A DNA stretch of 64,000 bases from Streptomyces canus (GTDB lineage Bacteria; Actinomycetota; Actinomycetes; Streptomycetales; Streptomycetaceae), in assembly GCF_041435015.1 (NCBI RefSeq), contig NZ_CP107989.1, forward strand, positions 7,998,001-8,062,000. Reading direction: 5' to 3'. The position numbers were made by a program, and so were the translations under genes. Positions 33,176 to 42,236 of this stretch are shown piece by piece. The number at the start of each line of letters is the position of its first letter. Positions within the stretch are counted from its first letter, which is position 1. The notes under the pieces are model-generated. The model was given only the letters and a program-made list of their open reading frames with translations, did no database searches and was not told the origin of the DNA.

Positions 33176-33891
33176 GACAGCGCGGCGAACAGCCGCGCGT
33201 TCCGTACGGCGGCTCCGTTCGGGTCGTTGTTGAAGTACGCGTACACGTCCTCGTTCCCGGCCCAGGTCTTCTCGATCCGCTCGGCCCAGGTCTCCAGGGA
33301 GCGTCTGCCGTAGTGCGGCCACGCCCGTGCTCGGCCTTCGTGGAAGCGGACGTATCCCCAGTCGGCGGTGCGCCAGAGCGGGGTCACCGGGCGGGCGCGG
33401 ACGTCGGCCCAGCACAGGGCCGCGCCGCGGGACTCCAGCACCTTTCGGGTCTCCGGTGTCCACCAGGAATCATGGCGGGGTTCCACCGCGACCCGGGTCG
33501 ACGACGGGAAACAGGTCAGGCAGGCGTCCAGCAGCTGCGGGTCGGCCCGCAGGGTCGGGGGGAGCTGGAGCAGCACCGGGCCCAGACGCGGGCCCAGCCC
33601 CTCCGCGTGGCTGATCAGGCGGTGCACCGGCTCCTGCGGGTCCTTCAGCCGCTTGATGTGGGTCAGGTACCGGCTCGCCTTCACCGCCACCACGAAGTCC
33701 CCCGGCACCCGCTCCCGCCACGCCTCGAAGGTCTCGCGGGTCGGCAGCCGGTAGAACGCGTTGTTGATCTCGACCGTCGGGAAGTGCTCCGTGTACTGCT
33801 CCAGCCAGAGCCGCATGGGGACGTCGGCGGGGTAGAGGACGCCCCGCCAGTCCTTGTACTGCCACCCCGACGTGCCCACGAACAGGGTCAT
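33160..33891 (-). CDS. DUF72-domain protein
   Basis: 243 residues with a TIM-barrel-like DUF72 (YecE) fold. Diagnostic motifs: VGTSGWQYKDWRGVLYP, VEINNAFYRLPTRETFEAW, VVAVKASRYLTHIKRLKD, and the C-terminal VYAYFNNDPNGAAVRNARLF. Biochemical role not established for the family, which is widespread and usually a single gene. Starts 15 bases upstream of the AAA gene's stop, possibly co-transcribed with it. Confidence 0.88.
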   Translation of the reverse strand: MTLFVGTSGWQYKDWRGVLYPADVPMRLWLEQYTEHFPTVEINNAFYRLPTRETFEAWRERVPGDFVVAVKASRYLTHIKRLKDPQEPVHRLISHAEGLGPRLGPVLLQLPPTLRADPQLLDACLTCFPSSTRVAVEPRHDSWWTPETRKVLESRGAALCWADVRARPVTPLWRTADWGYVRFHEGRARAWPHYGRRSLETWAERIEKTWAGNEDVYAYFNNDPNGAAVRNARLFAALSQPSP

Positions 33892-33906
33892 ACACCCATC
33901 AAAGCA

Positions 33907-35001
33907 CTACAGATACAGCCCCGCGTCCGCCCCCGGGCGCGGCTCCGGCACCGCCGTCGGTGACGTCCCCCGGCGCAGTGCGTACAGCTCCGCCAGGGTC
34001 GCTCCCTCACGGCCCACGCCCTCCTCGGTGCCGAGCCAGCCCACCGCCTCCCGGTGGGTCAGCGGGCCCACCTCGATGCGGGCCAGACAGCGGCCGGGGC
34101 GGACCACGGCGGGGTGCAGGCGCTCGAGGTCCTCGTTGGTCGTGACGCCCACCAGGACGTTGCGGCCCTGGCCCAGCAGGCCGTCGGTGAGATTCAGCAG
34201 ACGCGACAGGGCCTGGCCCGCCGTGTGCTTCGCCTCGCCGCGGATCAGCTCGTCGCAGTCCTCCAGGAGCAGGAGCCGCCAGCGGCCCTTGCCCGTCGAG
34301 TCCTCCTCGCCGATCGCGATGTCCATCAGATAGCCGACATCGCTGAACAGCCGCTCCGGGTCCAGGACGCAGTCCACCTGGCACCAGTCCCGCCAGGAGC
34401 GGGCCAGCGTTCGCAGGGCGGAGGTCTTGCCGGTGCCGGGCGGGCCGTGGAGCAGGAGCAGACGGCCCGCGATGTCCTCCGGGGTCGTCTTCATCAGGGT
34501 GTCCATCGCGTCCGCGACCGGTGCCGTGTAGTTGTCCCGGACCTCGTCCCAGGTGCCCGCGGAGATCTGGCGGGTCGTGCGGTGCGGGCCGCGCCTGGGG
34601 GAGACGTACCAGAAGCCCATCGTCACGTTCTCCGGCTGGGGCTCGGGCTCGTCCGCCGCGCCGTCGGTGGCCTGGTCGAGGACCTTCTTGGCCAGCTCGG
34701 GGTCGGTGGCCGTGACGGTGACGTCGGCGCCGCGGTTCCAGCGGGAGATCAGCAGGGTCCAGCCGTCGCCCTCGGCGAGCGTCGCGCTGCGGTCGTCGTC
34801 GCGGGCGACGCGCAGCACGCGGGCGCCCGCCGGCAGGAGCGTGGCCCCGGTGCGGACCCGGTCGATGTTGGCCGCGTGGGAGTACGGCTGCTCGCCCGTC
34901 GCGAAGCGGCCGAGGAACAGCGCGTCGACGACGTCGGACGGTGAGTCGCTGTCGTCGACGTTGAGCCGGATCGGCAGAGCGTCGTGTGGGTTCGCAGACA
35001 T
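33907..35001 (-). CDS. AAA ATPase with N-terminal DUF5925-like domain
   Basis: 364 residues. The N-terminal 130 residues (DDSDSPSDVVDALFLGRFATGEQPYSHAANIDRV...) resemble DUF5925 of actinobacteria. The C-terminal AAA module has Walker A LLLHGPPGTGKTSALRTLA, Walker B RLLLLEDCDEL (Asp-Cys-Asp-Glu variant of the usual hydrophobic-DE), sensor 1 NVLVGVTTNEDL and an arginine-finger region HPAVVRPGRCLARIEV. No membrane segment. Probably a remodelling ATPase with an unknown client. An in-frame ATG at 35010 is an alternative start. Confidence 0.82.
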   Translation of the reverse strand: MSANPHDALPIRLNVDDSDSPSDVVDALFLGRFATGEQPYSHAANIDRVRTGATLLPAGARVLRVARDDDRSATLAEGDGWTLLISRWNRGADVTVTATDPELAKKVLDQATDGAADEPEPQPENVTMGFWYVSPRRGPHRTTRQISAGTWDEVRDNYTAPVADAMDTLMKTTPEDIAGRLLLLHGPPGTGKTSALRTLARSWRDWCQVDCVLDPERLFSDVGYLMDIAIGEEDSTGKGRWRLLLLEDCDELIRGEAKHTAGQALSRLLNLTDGLLGQGRNVLVGVTTNEDLERLHPAVVRPGRCLARIEVGPLTHREAVGWLGTEEGVGREGATLAELYALRRGTSPTAVPEPRPGADAGLYL

Positions 35002-35168
35002 GCCGCCCATGATCCGGCACGGGACCCCCACCCGCACCCGGTTTCCGTGGTGCGCCGGTCGTGTCGCGGCTGTCCCGTGTTTCCGGTCCGCCCTCAACGT
35101 CCTGTTACGGAGCTGTGCATCTCCGACATCTGCCCGCACAGGCGTGTTCGCGGATACCGTTGCCCTCA

Positions 35169-36590
35169 ATGGGACGTCATGGGTGGAATTCGGGGGCACT
35201 GCGGTGGCGGCTCACCGCTCTGCTCGGTGTGGGCGCGGTGGCTCTGGCGCTGGTGGTGACCCTCCTCAACACGCTTCCGGGCAGTGGCGCGGGCACCGAC
35301 GGCACCTCGCGCAACGGCGACAAGGTCCACGGCACTCCGACGTCCACGCCGGACGCGGAGACCCCGGAGGTGGGCTGGGGGTTCACACACACCCAGTTCA
35401 GTGCCGACGAGGGCAGCTCCACCGCCACCGAGCGCGTCGAGGGACTGCTGGCAGACGCCGGCGGAGTCCCGCAGAACCAGCACATCATGGGCTGGGGCGC
35501 CGCCAACCCCGAGCCGGTCAAGGGGCGTTACGACTTCGAGGACCTGGACCGGCGCATCGACTTCATCCGTGCCTCAGGCTCCACACCGATCGTGACCCTG
35601 TGCTGCGCTCCGGACTGGATGAAGGGCGGCGAGGCGGGCGTCGGCAACACCGACTGGAGCAAGGCGGCACTGGAGACCGCGCCGGATCCCGCGCACTTCA
35701 AGGACTACGCCGCGCTCGCCGCGACCGTCGCCAAGCGCTACCCGGACGTACGCCACTTCATCGTATGGAACGAGTTCAAGGGCTTCTGGAACGACGCGAA
35801 GGCCCGCTGGGACTACGAGGGGTACACCCAGCTGTACAACCTGGTCTACAAGGCGCTGAAGAAGGTCAACCCCAAGATCATGGTGGGCGGACCCTATCTC
35901 GTGATGGACAGCGTCGACCCGCGCTCCGACGACGCCTCCGCCACCTTCAAGGGGGCCTGGGGCGCGATGGATCAGCGGATCCTCGACGCCTTCGACTACT
36001 GGAACAGGAACAAGGCCGGCGCCGACTTCGTGGTCGTGGACGGCTCCAGCTACACCAACGACGACGAGCTGCTGCCGGACGAGTTCGCGGCCACCGACAA
36101 GTTCACCGCGGTGAGCCGGTGGGTGCGGCAGCAGACCGGGAACCTGCCGCTGTGGTGGGCCGAGTACTACGTCGAGCCCGCCGACAGCCGGGACGAACGC
36201 GAGGGCTGGTCCGAGAACCGCCGGGTCGCCGTGCAGGCCGCCGGAATGATCGCGCTGGCCAAGGGTGGCACCACGTCCGCCCTCTACTGGAACCCGGAGA
36301 ACGAGAAGGGCACGGACTGCGCGGGCTGTCTCTGGACGCCGACCAGCGGCAGCGGCGGCGGTCGAAAGCTGCCGATGTTCGACCTCGTCAGCCGGTTCAG
36401 CAAGGCCTTCCCGCCGGGGAGCGGGTACGAGAACGTCTCCGTCGCCGCCGACGACGTGCCCAACGTCCGGGTCCTCGCCACCGACAAGTCCGTCCTGGTG
36501 GTGAACACCTTGAATCGGCAGATCAGCGCCGAGATCGACGGGAAGCGGTTCGACATGCAGGCGTACGAGGTCAAGTGGCTCACCCGCTGA
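35169..36590 (+). CDS. GH39-like glycoside hydrolase, membrane-anchored or secreted
   Basis: 473 residues from the ATG at 35169. One N-terminal hydrophobic helix (ALLGVGAVALALVVTLLNTL) acts as signal-anchor, then a Thr/Asp/Gly linker and a clan GH-A barrel related to beta-xylosidase family 39. The acid/base Glu is in HFIVWNEFKGFW (about residue 200) and the nucleophile Glu probably in LPLWWAEYYVEP (about 330). A pair of Cys (CAGCLW) may bridge. The gene converges on a polysaccharide assembly operon across a strong terminator, so a role in trimming or releasing that polymer is plausible but inferred. Confidence 0.82.
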   Translation: MGRHGWNSGALRWRLTALLGVGAVALALVVTLLNTLPGSGAGTDGTSRNGDKVHGTPTSTPDAETPEVGWGFTHTQFSADEGSSTATERVEGLLADAGGVPQNQHIMGWGAANPEPVKGRYDFEDLDRRIDFIRASGSTPIVTLCCAPDWMKGGEAGVGNTDWSKAALETAPDPAHFKDYAALAATVAKRYPDVRHFIVWNEFKGFWNDAKARWDYEGYTQLYNLVYKALKKVNPKIMVGGPYLVMDSVDPRSDDASATFKGAWGAMDQRILDAFDYWNRNKAGADFVVVDGSSYTNDDELLPDEFAATDKFTAVSRWVRQQTGNLPLWWAEYYVEPADSRDEREGWSENRRVAVQAAGMIALAKGGTTSALYWNPENEKGTDCAGCLWTPTSGSGGGRKLPMFDLVSRFSKAFPPGSGYENVSVAADDVPNVRVLATDKSVLVVNTLNRQISAEIDGKRFDMQAYEVKWLTR

Positions 36591-36602
36591 GCCACTTGAC
36601 CT
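36568..36602. terminator. Strong bidirectional terminator overlapping a stop codon
   Basis: Perfect 15-bp inverted repeat (36568-36582 / 36588-36602) with a 5-base loop. The plus-strand gene's stop codon (36588-36590) lies in the right arm, and the minus-strand gene ends at 36613. Confidence 0.88.
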
Positions 36603-36612
36603 CCGAAGGGCG

Positions 36613-39600
36613 TCACTTCATCGTCAGGAACCGCTGCACCAGCGCCGCCAGGAACACCGCGAGCAGCGGCAGCGCGAACCAGAAGCTGCTCTGCAGCCAC
36701 CGCAACTGCCGCACGCCCGGCCGCACCGCGACCCGCACCACCTCACGGGCCGAGAGCAGCAGGATCAGCGCCAGCGCCGCCAGCGCCCCCACCACCGACC
36801 AGGGAGTCCAGGTCACCTGCGGCCCGATCGGCCCGGGATCGGCCTTCGGGACCTTCCCCGCGGGCTGGTCCCGCAGGGCGTACATGGTCACGTCGTCGTT
36901 GGTCAGGACCCGCTTGAGGTCCTTGCGGCTGTCGAGGTTGTCGAGCAGCCTCGGCTCCCACGTCCTCGAATAGCCCACGTCCAGACGCAGATACGTGACC
37001 TGGCTGACGTTGACCATCAGATACGAGTTCGGGCCGGCGTCCTTCAGCGACTTCACCAGCCCGGACACCAGCACCGGGTCGGTCGGCGCCAGCGTCGGCA
37101 CGTAGGACACCTTCTCCATGTCCTTCGCGCCCCACGGCATCGCCGGCGTCACATTGTTGAGGGTGTCGTTGGACAGCCACAGCACCCGGACCGTCGGATC
37201 GTCGTGCGCGTAGACGTAGTCCATGGCGGCGACCTCGCCGGGCTGGATCCGCTCGAACGGCTCGTTGCCCCACCGGGCGACCAGGAAGCCGCCGACGAGC
37301 AGCAGACCCGCCATGAGCGCGGCCACCGGGGCGAGGCTGACCCGGTCCTTCTCGCGTTCCTTCGCGGTGACGCCGGTGCGCGGGAAGAGCGCCAGCGCGG
37401 CGAGCAGACCGGCGCCCGGCAGGGCGAACATGAAGACCCGCAGGGCCATCTCGCCGCCGTACGACTGCATGCCGAAGCCGAGGAACGGCACGAAGGTGAG
37501 GACGAGCAGCGCGGCTTCCCGGTACTTGTGGTCGCGCCGCCGCCACCAGCCGTAACAGGCGAGGGCCATCACCCCGCCCGCCAGCAGCACGCGCACGTAC
37601 AGGACCAGCTTGTGGGTCGAACTGCCGCCCTCGATACGGCCGGAGACCGACGAGGAGACGTTGCCGCCGACGCCGCCGACCCCGCCGAACAGGTCGTCGA
37701 AGTGTCCCGACCAGTACGGCTCGGCCATCCAGCCGATCCAGGCGGCCACCATGACGGCGAACAGGATGGGCAGACCGCGCAGTTCGCTGCGCCCGATCAG
37801 CACGAGCACCGCCAGCACACCGAGCATCACGAACGGCGTGAGCTGGTGGGCGGGCACGCTCGCCGCGAACAGCCCGATCAACACCGCGAGCAGGACGGCT
37901 CGTTGGCGGCGGTTCGTGGGTTCGACCTCGGCCTCGCCGGGCCGCCGCTTCGTCCAGATCACGCGCGGGGCGCGGAACCAGACGAGCAGGACCGCCACGA
38001 ACACCAGGTACAGCAGATAGGTGAAGCCCTGCGGGGAGAAGTAGTCCTGGCCGACCCAGCCGCTGAGCACGAAGATCCAGATGCCGGTCCACTTGGCCCG
38101 CCAGCTCGCCCGCATGTGCCGTACGAGCAGGAACATCGGTACCAGATAGAGGAGTTGGATCGCCGTCGGCCACCAGCGGATGACCTCGGTGAAGTCCCTG
38201 ACCCCGCAGGCCTGCGCGACGAACGCGGCCGCCGCGAAGAAGCCCGGCCAGCTCCAGCGGGCGTCCAGGTCGGGCACCGCGGAGCCGGTCCGGTCGATGT
38301 AGTCGATGAACCCGAGGTGCTGCCAGGCCGTCGCGAACCGCGGCTCGGCCTCGATCACCGCGGGCAGCGCGTGCAGCGAGAACACGGTCGCCACCAGCGT
38401 GACCAGCAGCAGCGCCTTGTGCTCACGACCCAGCCAGAGCAGCGAGGCGAAGACCACGACCAGGAGCGCCGCGCCGACCAGCGTGGGCAGCGGCAGGATC
38501 GAGATCAGCCCGAGCCCGCCCATCCGGTCCAGGTCGGCCTCGCCCAGGCCGAGGGCCGGCACCCAGTACAGGAGCAGCGCGACGGCCAGCAGGCAGCCGA
38601 GGAACACACCGAGCCAGGTGGGTTGCAGCCGCTCCCGCCAGGACAGCGGCCGCGGCGGCTCCGCGGACTGTGGCGCCTCCTCCGGTACGGCGGACTCCTC
38701 CGGTACGTCGACCTTCTTGCCGGTGTCGAAGGCCACCTCGAACGGCGCGTCCACCTCCGTCTCGGACGGCCCGAGGGAGGACTCGGAGCCAGGCTCCCTC
38801 CCCCACTCTCGCATTCGCTCGAGCGGGGGGACCCCCATCTCCACCGGCAGCCCCAGGTCGGACGGCTTCTGCAGCGCCCACGTCGGCCGGTCGCGCGTCA
38901 CGCCCGGCACGGGCGTGCCCGTGGGCGGGGTGCCGGGACCCGGGCGTACGTCGGGACGGCGTTCCTGGTGGTCGAAGTCGACGTGGATGCCCAGCGCGAG
39001 GGTGTCCTGGTCGAGCGCCCAGCCGGGACGGCGGGTGCGGCCGGCGGCCGGTACCTCACGCGCCCCGAGGTCGGCGAGGTCACCGTCGGGAGCCGCGCTC
39101 GCGGGGACCTCGGCGGCCGGTGCGTGCCGGATCGTCCGGTACAGCTTGGGCGCGGCGATGGCGACGATCACCGCGAGCGAGGAGATCTCGGCGACGCCCG
39201 CTCCGGTCAGCCCCATGCGGGGCAGGAGCAGCAGAGTGAGGCCGAGCACCATGAGGCACAACAGGCCCTGCAGCCAGGCGAGTCCGGAGGTGCGGCTCTG
39301 CGCGCGCAGCACCGCGAAGTACGTCTCCATGACGACCCGGAGCACCGCGCCGACGGCGAACCAGCGCAGCAGCGGGGTGGCCGCGTCCGCGTAGCCCGAT
39401 CCGAACACACCGAGGATCCAGGGCGCCCCGAAGAACAGGACGCCGGCCACCGGCAGCATGATCCGCGCCATCCGCTTCAGTGCGGCACGGGTGTTGGCGG
39501 CCAGGCGTGACGGGTCGTGCGAGCCCTCGACGGTCAGGGAGGCGCCCATGTTGATGGCGAGCAGGTTGCAGGTGCCGCCGATCGTCGTGGTGATGTAGAA

Positions 39601-40461
39601 GTACGCGTTGTCCTGGGAGCTGACCTGGGAGGCCACGATCACCGGGACCAGGTAGACCACGGCGAGCGAGAACAGCGAGCCGGTGTAGTCGCCCGCGAGG
39701 AAACGCCCGATCTCCCTGAGGGAAGGCGGCTTCGCGTGGTCCTCGGTCGCCTTCTCGTGGCGCGGCGCCAGGCGCCGGAACACCAGCCAGCCGAGCGGCA
39801 GCACGGAGACGGCGATCGCCGCGACCCACGACACGAAGACACCGGCCGTCGGGATCGCCACCGCGAACGCGACCAGGAGTCCCAGCTTCACCGCGGAGAA
39901 CACGGTGTTGCCGACCGGCACCCACAGCGCGCTGCGCAGGCCGGTCAGCACCCCGTCCTGGAGGGTGAGCACGTTCCAGGCGACGACGGCGGCGATGAAG
40001 CCGAGACCGTTCACCGTCCCGTGCAGGAAGCGGTACGACGGCCCCCACATGTCCAGGGTGAGCAGGAAGACGGCCGCGGCGATCGTGACGATCACCGAAC
40101 TGCCCGCGTACGTACGGGCGATGAGGCGCCCGGTGGCCCGGCCCGCGACCGGTATGAAGCGGGCCAGCGCCCCGGTCAGGGTCACCGCGGTCAGTCCCGC
40201 GAGGAGTTTCATCGCGGCGATCGCGGCGGAGCCCTGGCCGACCGCCGACTCGGAGTAGTAGCGGGCGGCCGCCAGCCAGAAGCCGAGGCCCAGCACCGCG
40301 GAGATACCGGTGTTGAGCATCAGGGCGTAGGCGTTGCGGAACAGCTGGTTGCCGCCTTGCGCGCCCCTGCCGAGGCCGGGCAGCCGAAGACGGCGCCCCG
40401 ACTGCTCGGGCGCCTTCGCCGCGGTCGACTCGGGCTCGGTCGTGGTCGTCGTGTCAGACAC
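36613..40461 (-). CDS. Fusion of Wzx-like polysaccharide flippase and large polytopic membrane domain
   Basis: 1282 residues from the GTG at 40461, 8 bases inside the upstream gene's end. Residues about 35-455 form a 12-14-helix polysaccharide-transporter domain (RNAYALMLNTGISAVLGLGFWLAAARYY; VIVASQVSSQDNAYFYITTTIGG). Residues 460-620 are a hydrophilic, low-complexity linker that includes the repeat copy at 38801-38838. Residues 625-1280 form a second membrane domain of about 12 helices with large outside loops (YWSGHFDDLFGG..., NDTLNNVTPAMPWGAKDMEK), resembling uncharacterised GT-C or O-antigen-polymerase-like proteins. One chain would thus flip a lipid-linked glycan and act on it outside; this is inference. 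Confidence 0.8.
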   Translation of the reverse strand: MSDTTTTTEPESTAAKAPEQSGRRLRLPGLGRGAQGGNQLFRNAYALMLNTGISAVLGLGFWLAAARYYSESAVGQGSAAIAAMKLLAGLTAVTLTGALARFIPVAGRATGRLIARTYAGSSVIVTIAAAVFLLTLDMWGPSYRFLHGTVNGLGFIAAVVAWNVLTLQDGVLTGLRSALWVPVGNTVFSAVKLGLLVAFAVAIPTAGVFVSWVAAIAVSVLPLGWLVFRRLAPRHEKATEDHAKPPSLREIGRFLAGDYTGSLFSLAVVYLVPVIVASQVSSQDNAYFYITTTIGGTCNLLAINMGASLTVEGSHDPSRLAANTRAALKRMARIMLPVAGVLFFGAPWILGVFGSGYADAATPLLRWFAVGAVLRVVMETYFAVLRAQSRTSGLAWLQGLLCLMVLGLTLLLLPRMGLTGAGVAEISSLAVIVAIAAPKLYRTIRHAPAAEVPASAAPDGDLADLGAREVPAAGRTRRPGWALDQDTLALGIHVDFDHQERRPDVRPGPGTPPTGTPVPGVTRDRPTWALQKPSDLGLPVEMGVPPLERMREWGREPGSESSLGPSETEVDAPFEVAFDTGKKVDVPEESAVPEEAPQSAEPPRPLSWRERLQPTWLGVFLGCLLAVALLLYWVPALGLGEADLDRMGGLGLISILPLPTLVGAALLVVVFASLLWLGREHKALLLVTLVATVFSLHALPAVIEAEPRFATAWQHLGFIDYIDRTGSAVPDLDARWSWPGFFAAAAFVAQACGVRDFTEVIRWWPTAIQLLYLVPMFLLVRHMRASWRAKWTGIWIFVLSGWVGQDYFSPQGFTYLLYLVFVAVLLVWFRAPRVIWTKRRPGEAEVEPTNRRQRAVLLAVLIGLFAASVPAHQLTPFVMLGVLAVLVLIGRSELRGLPILFAVMVAAWIGWMAEPYWSGHFDDLFGGVGGVGGNVSSSVSGRIEGGSSTHKLVLYVRVLLAGGVMALACYGWWRRRDHKYREAALLVLTFVPFLGFGMQSYGGEMALRVFMFALPGAGLLAALALFPRTGVTAKEREKDRVSLAPVAALMAGLLLVGGFLVARWGNEPFERIQPGEVAAMDYVYAHDDPTVRVLWLSNDTLNNVTPAMPWGAKDMEKVSYVPTLAPTDPVLVSGLVKSLKDAGPNSYLMVNVSQVTYLRLDVGYSRTWEPRLLDNLDSRKDLKRVLTNDDVTMYALRDQPAGKVPKADPGPIGPQVTWTPWSVVGALAALALILLLSAREVVRVAVRPGVRQLRWLQSSFWFALPLLAVFLAALVQRFLTMK
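38801..38838. repeat. Palindromic repeat copy 2, inside a coding region
   Basis: Close match to the intergenic element at 11277-11318: shared CCCCCACTCTCG, then TTCGCTCGAGCGGG. On the minus strand it is translated as GVPPLERMREWGRE within the interdomain linker of the flippase fusion. Confidence 0.65.
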
Positions 40462-41254
40462 GGGAACGGGAGACCTTCCGGCGGACCTGTCGTGCTCTTC
40501 GGACCAACGCGTACCCCTTGGTGAGGGCACGGTCCCTGGCGAAGTCCCGGGCGATCGCACGGCCCTGGACGAGCCGCTCGAACTCCTCGGCCGTGGTGCT
40601 GCGGCGCACGGTGAGGCGGGTGAGCGCATACGGCCCCTGGCTCCGGCGCGCCAGGCCGTTGTTCACGGCGAGCGCCTGGCCGTACCCCGTCTCGCGTACC
40701 GCCTCGCGCACCCGGCGGCTGGAATAGCCGTACGGGTAGGCGAGCGAGGCCGGCGCGGTGCCGAGTTCGTCGGTGACGATCTCCCTGGAGTGGATCAGCT
40801 CGTGGCGCAGTTCGCTGTCCTCGAGCTGGTCGAGCTGCGGGTGCGTGTGGGTGTGGCCGCCGATCTCGACGTCCGCCGCGGCGAGTTCGCGGACCTGGTC
40901 CCAGTCCAGCATGGTGTCCAGGCCGCCGCCCGTGTCGTGGGCACCCCGGATCCAGCCGGTGGAGACGAACACCGTGGCCGTGAAGCCGTGCTTGGCGAGC
41001 ACGGGCAGGGCGTGGCGGTGGCTGCCTTCGTAGCCGTCGTCGAAGGTGATCAGGACGGGCCGCTCGGGCAGCGGTCGGCCTTCGCGCCAACAGGCGGCGA
41101 GGTCGGCGGCCTTGACCGGCGTGAACCCCGACTCGGCGACGATCTCCATCTGCCGGGCGAAGGCCTCCGGGGACACCGACAGCACCCGGGTGGCGGCGTT
41201 CGGGTCGGTGGCGACCGCGTGGTACATGAGGATCGGTACGGGCGGCTCAGCCAT
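40454..41254 (-). CDS. NodB-type polysaccharide deacetylase
   Basis: 266 residues. NodB motifs: PVLITFDDGYEGSH (catalytic base Asp and metal Asp), EIGGHTHTHPQLDQ (metal His pair) and ASLAYPYGYSSRRV. Starts with PVPILMYHAVAT, typical of the YadE/PgaB-like group. No signal peptide, so it may work on cytoplasmic precursors or be exported another way. De-N-acetylation of the glycan made by this locus is the likely role. Overlaps both neighbours by 8 bases, so it is operonic. Confidence 0.88.
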   Translation of the reverse strand: MAEPPVPILMYHAVATDPNAATRVLSVSPEAFARQMEIVAESGFTPVKAADLAACWREGRPLPERPVLITFDDGYEGSHRHALPVLAKHGFTATVFVSTGWIRGAHDTGGGLDTMLDWDQVRELAAADVEIGGHTHTHPQLDQLEDSELRHELIHSREIVTDELGTAPASLAYPYGYSSRRVREAVRETGYGQALAVNNGLARRSQGPYALTRLTVRRSTTAEEFERLVQGRAIARDFARDRALTKGYALVRRARQVRRKVSRSRV

Positions 41255-42236
41255 CTCTCTCCCCCTCGATGTCCGCCACCGTGAACGTGGCTCCGCCCCG
41301 CCGCGCCCGGACGGTGCCGACCACATACCCGCCGGCGGCGGTGAGCACCCCGGCGACGATCGCGCCCGCCCGCCCCGCGCCCCCCGGGCGGGACAGCGCG
41401 GCGTCCCGCAGCCCGCGCACCACCCCGGCCGGCAGCACCCGGGTGGCGTACCGGCGCTCGGACTCAAGTCCCTTGTCCGCGCCGACACTTCGGGCCACGA
41501 GTGCCTTCGACAGGCCCTCCGCGTACGCGCGCGTGCGGAAGTACCCGAAGTGCTCGCGCGCCTCGGGCACCCGGTGGTGGATCACCGCCCGGTCGTCGAT
41601 CAGCAGGACCGCGTCCGGTCTGGCCCGGCTCAGCCGGATGCACAGCTCCGTCTCCTCGCAGCCCAGCGGGCGTTTGTCGCCGTCCCGTCCGATGCCGGTG
41701 GCGAAGCCGCCCGCGGCGTCGAAGGCGCTGCGGCGGAAGGAGGCGTTGCCGCCCAGGACGTTGCGCACCCGGACCAGGCCGGACGGGATGCCCTTGTAGG
41801 TGCAGCCGACCACCCAGTCGAACTCCTCGGGGAACCAGACAGGCCGGCGCCCCGACGCCCAGATCGGCATCGTACGGCCGCCGACGGCCATGACCCGCGG
41901 GTCCGCGTATCCGGAGGCGAAGTGGCGCAGCCAGTCCCGCTCGGCGACGGCGTCGTCGTCCAGGAAGGCGATCACCTCGCCCCGCGAGGCGGCGATCCCC
42001 GTGTTGCGGCCCGCGGACAGGCCGCGGGGGCCCGCGTTGGCGAACACGCGGACCTCCCGAACTTCCTTGTACTCCTTGGCCAGTCGGTCCAGAAGTACCG
42101 GATTGTGGTCGACGACCAGCAGTGTCTCCAGGGCCGGATACGACTGCGTACGCACCGAGGTGACCGCCGCGAGGATGTCCTCCCAGCGGTCCTCGGTGTA
42201 CACGCAGATCACGACGGAGATGTCGGGATCGCTCAA
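41247..42236 (-). CDS. Family 2 glycosyltransferase (GT-A), C-terminal membrane segment
   Basis: 329 residues from a TTG at 42236 with GGAGAGG 5 bases upstream; TTGA overlaps the preceding stop. GT2 core: ISVVICVYTEDRWEDILAAVTSVRTQ, SAGRNTGIAASRGEVIAFLDDDAV (DxD nucleotide-sugar site), GGNASFRRSAFDAAGGF, CEETELCIRLSRA (ED catalytic base region). A C-terminal hydrophobic stretch (AGAIVAGVLTAAGGYVVG) may anchor it. Probably extends the oligosaccharide on a lipid carrier at the inner leaflet. Confidence 0.88.
   Translation of the reverse strand: MSDPDISVVICVYTEDRWEDILAAVTSVRTQSYPALETLLVVDHNPVLLDRLAKEYKEVREVRVFANAGPRGLSAGRNTGIAASRGEVIAFLDDDAVAERDWLRHFASGYADPRVMAVGGRTMPIWASGRRPVWFPEEFDWVVGCTYKGIPSGLVRVRNVLGGNASFRRSAFDAAGGFATGIGRDGDKRPLGCEETELCIRLSRARPDAVLLIDDRAVIHHRVPEAREHFGYFRTRAYAEGLSKALVARSVGADKGLESERRYATRVLPAGVVRGLRDAALSRPGGAGRAGAIVAGVLTAAGGYVVGTVRARRGGATFTVADIEGERDG

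Noticed and set aside
37204..39510. 768-codon plus-strand open frame
   Set aside because: Antisense of the flippase fusion; composition is Gln/Arg/His/Glu-rich with no recognisable fold.
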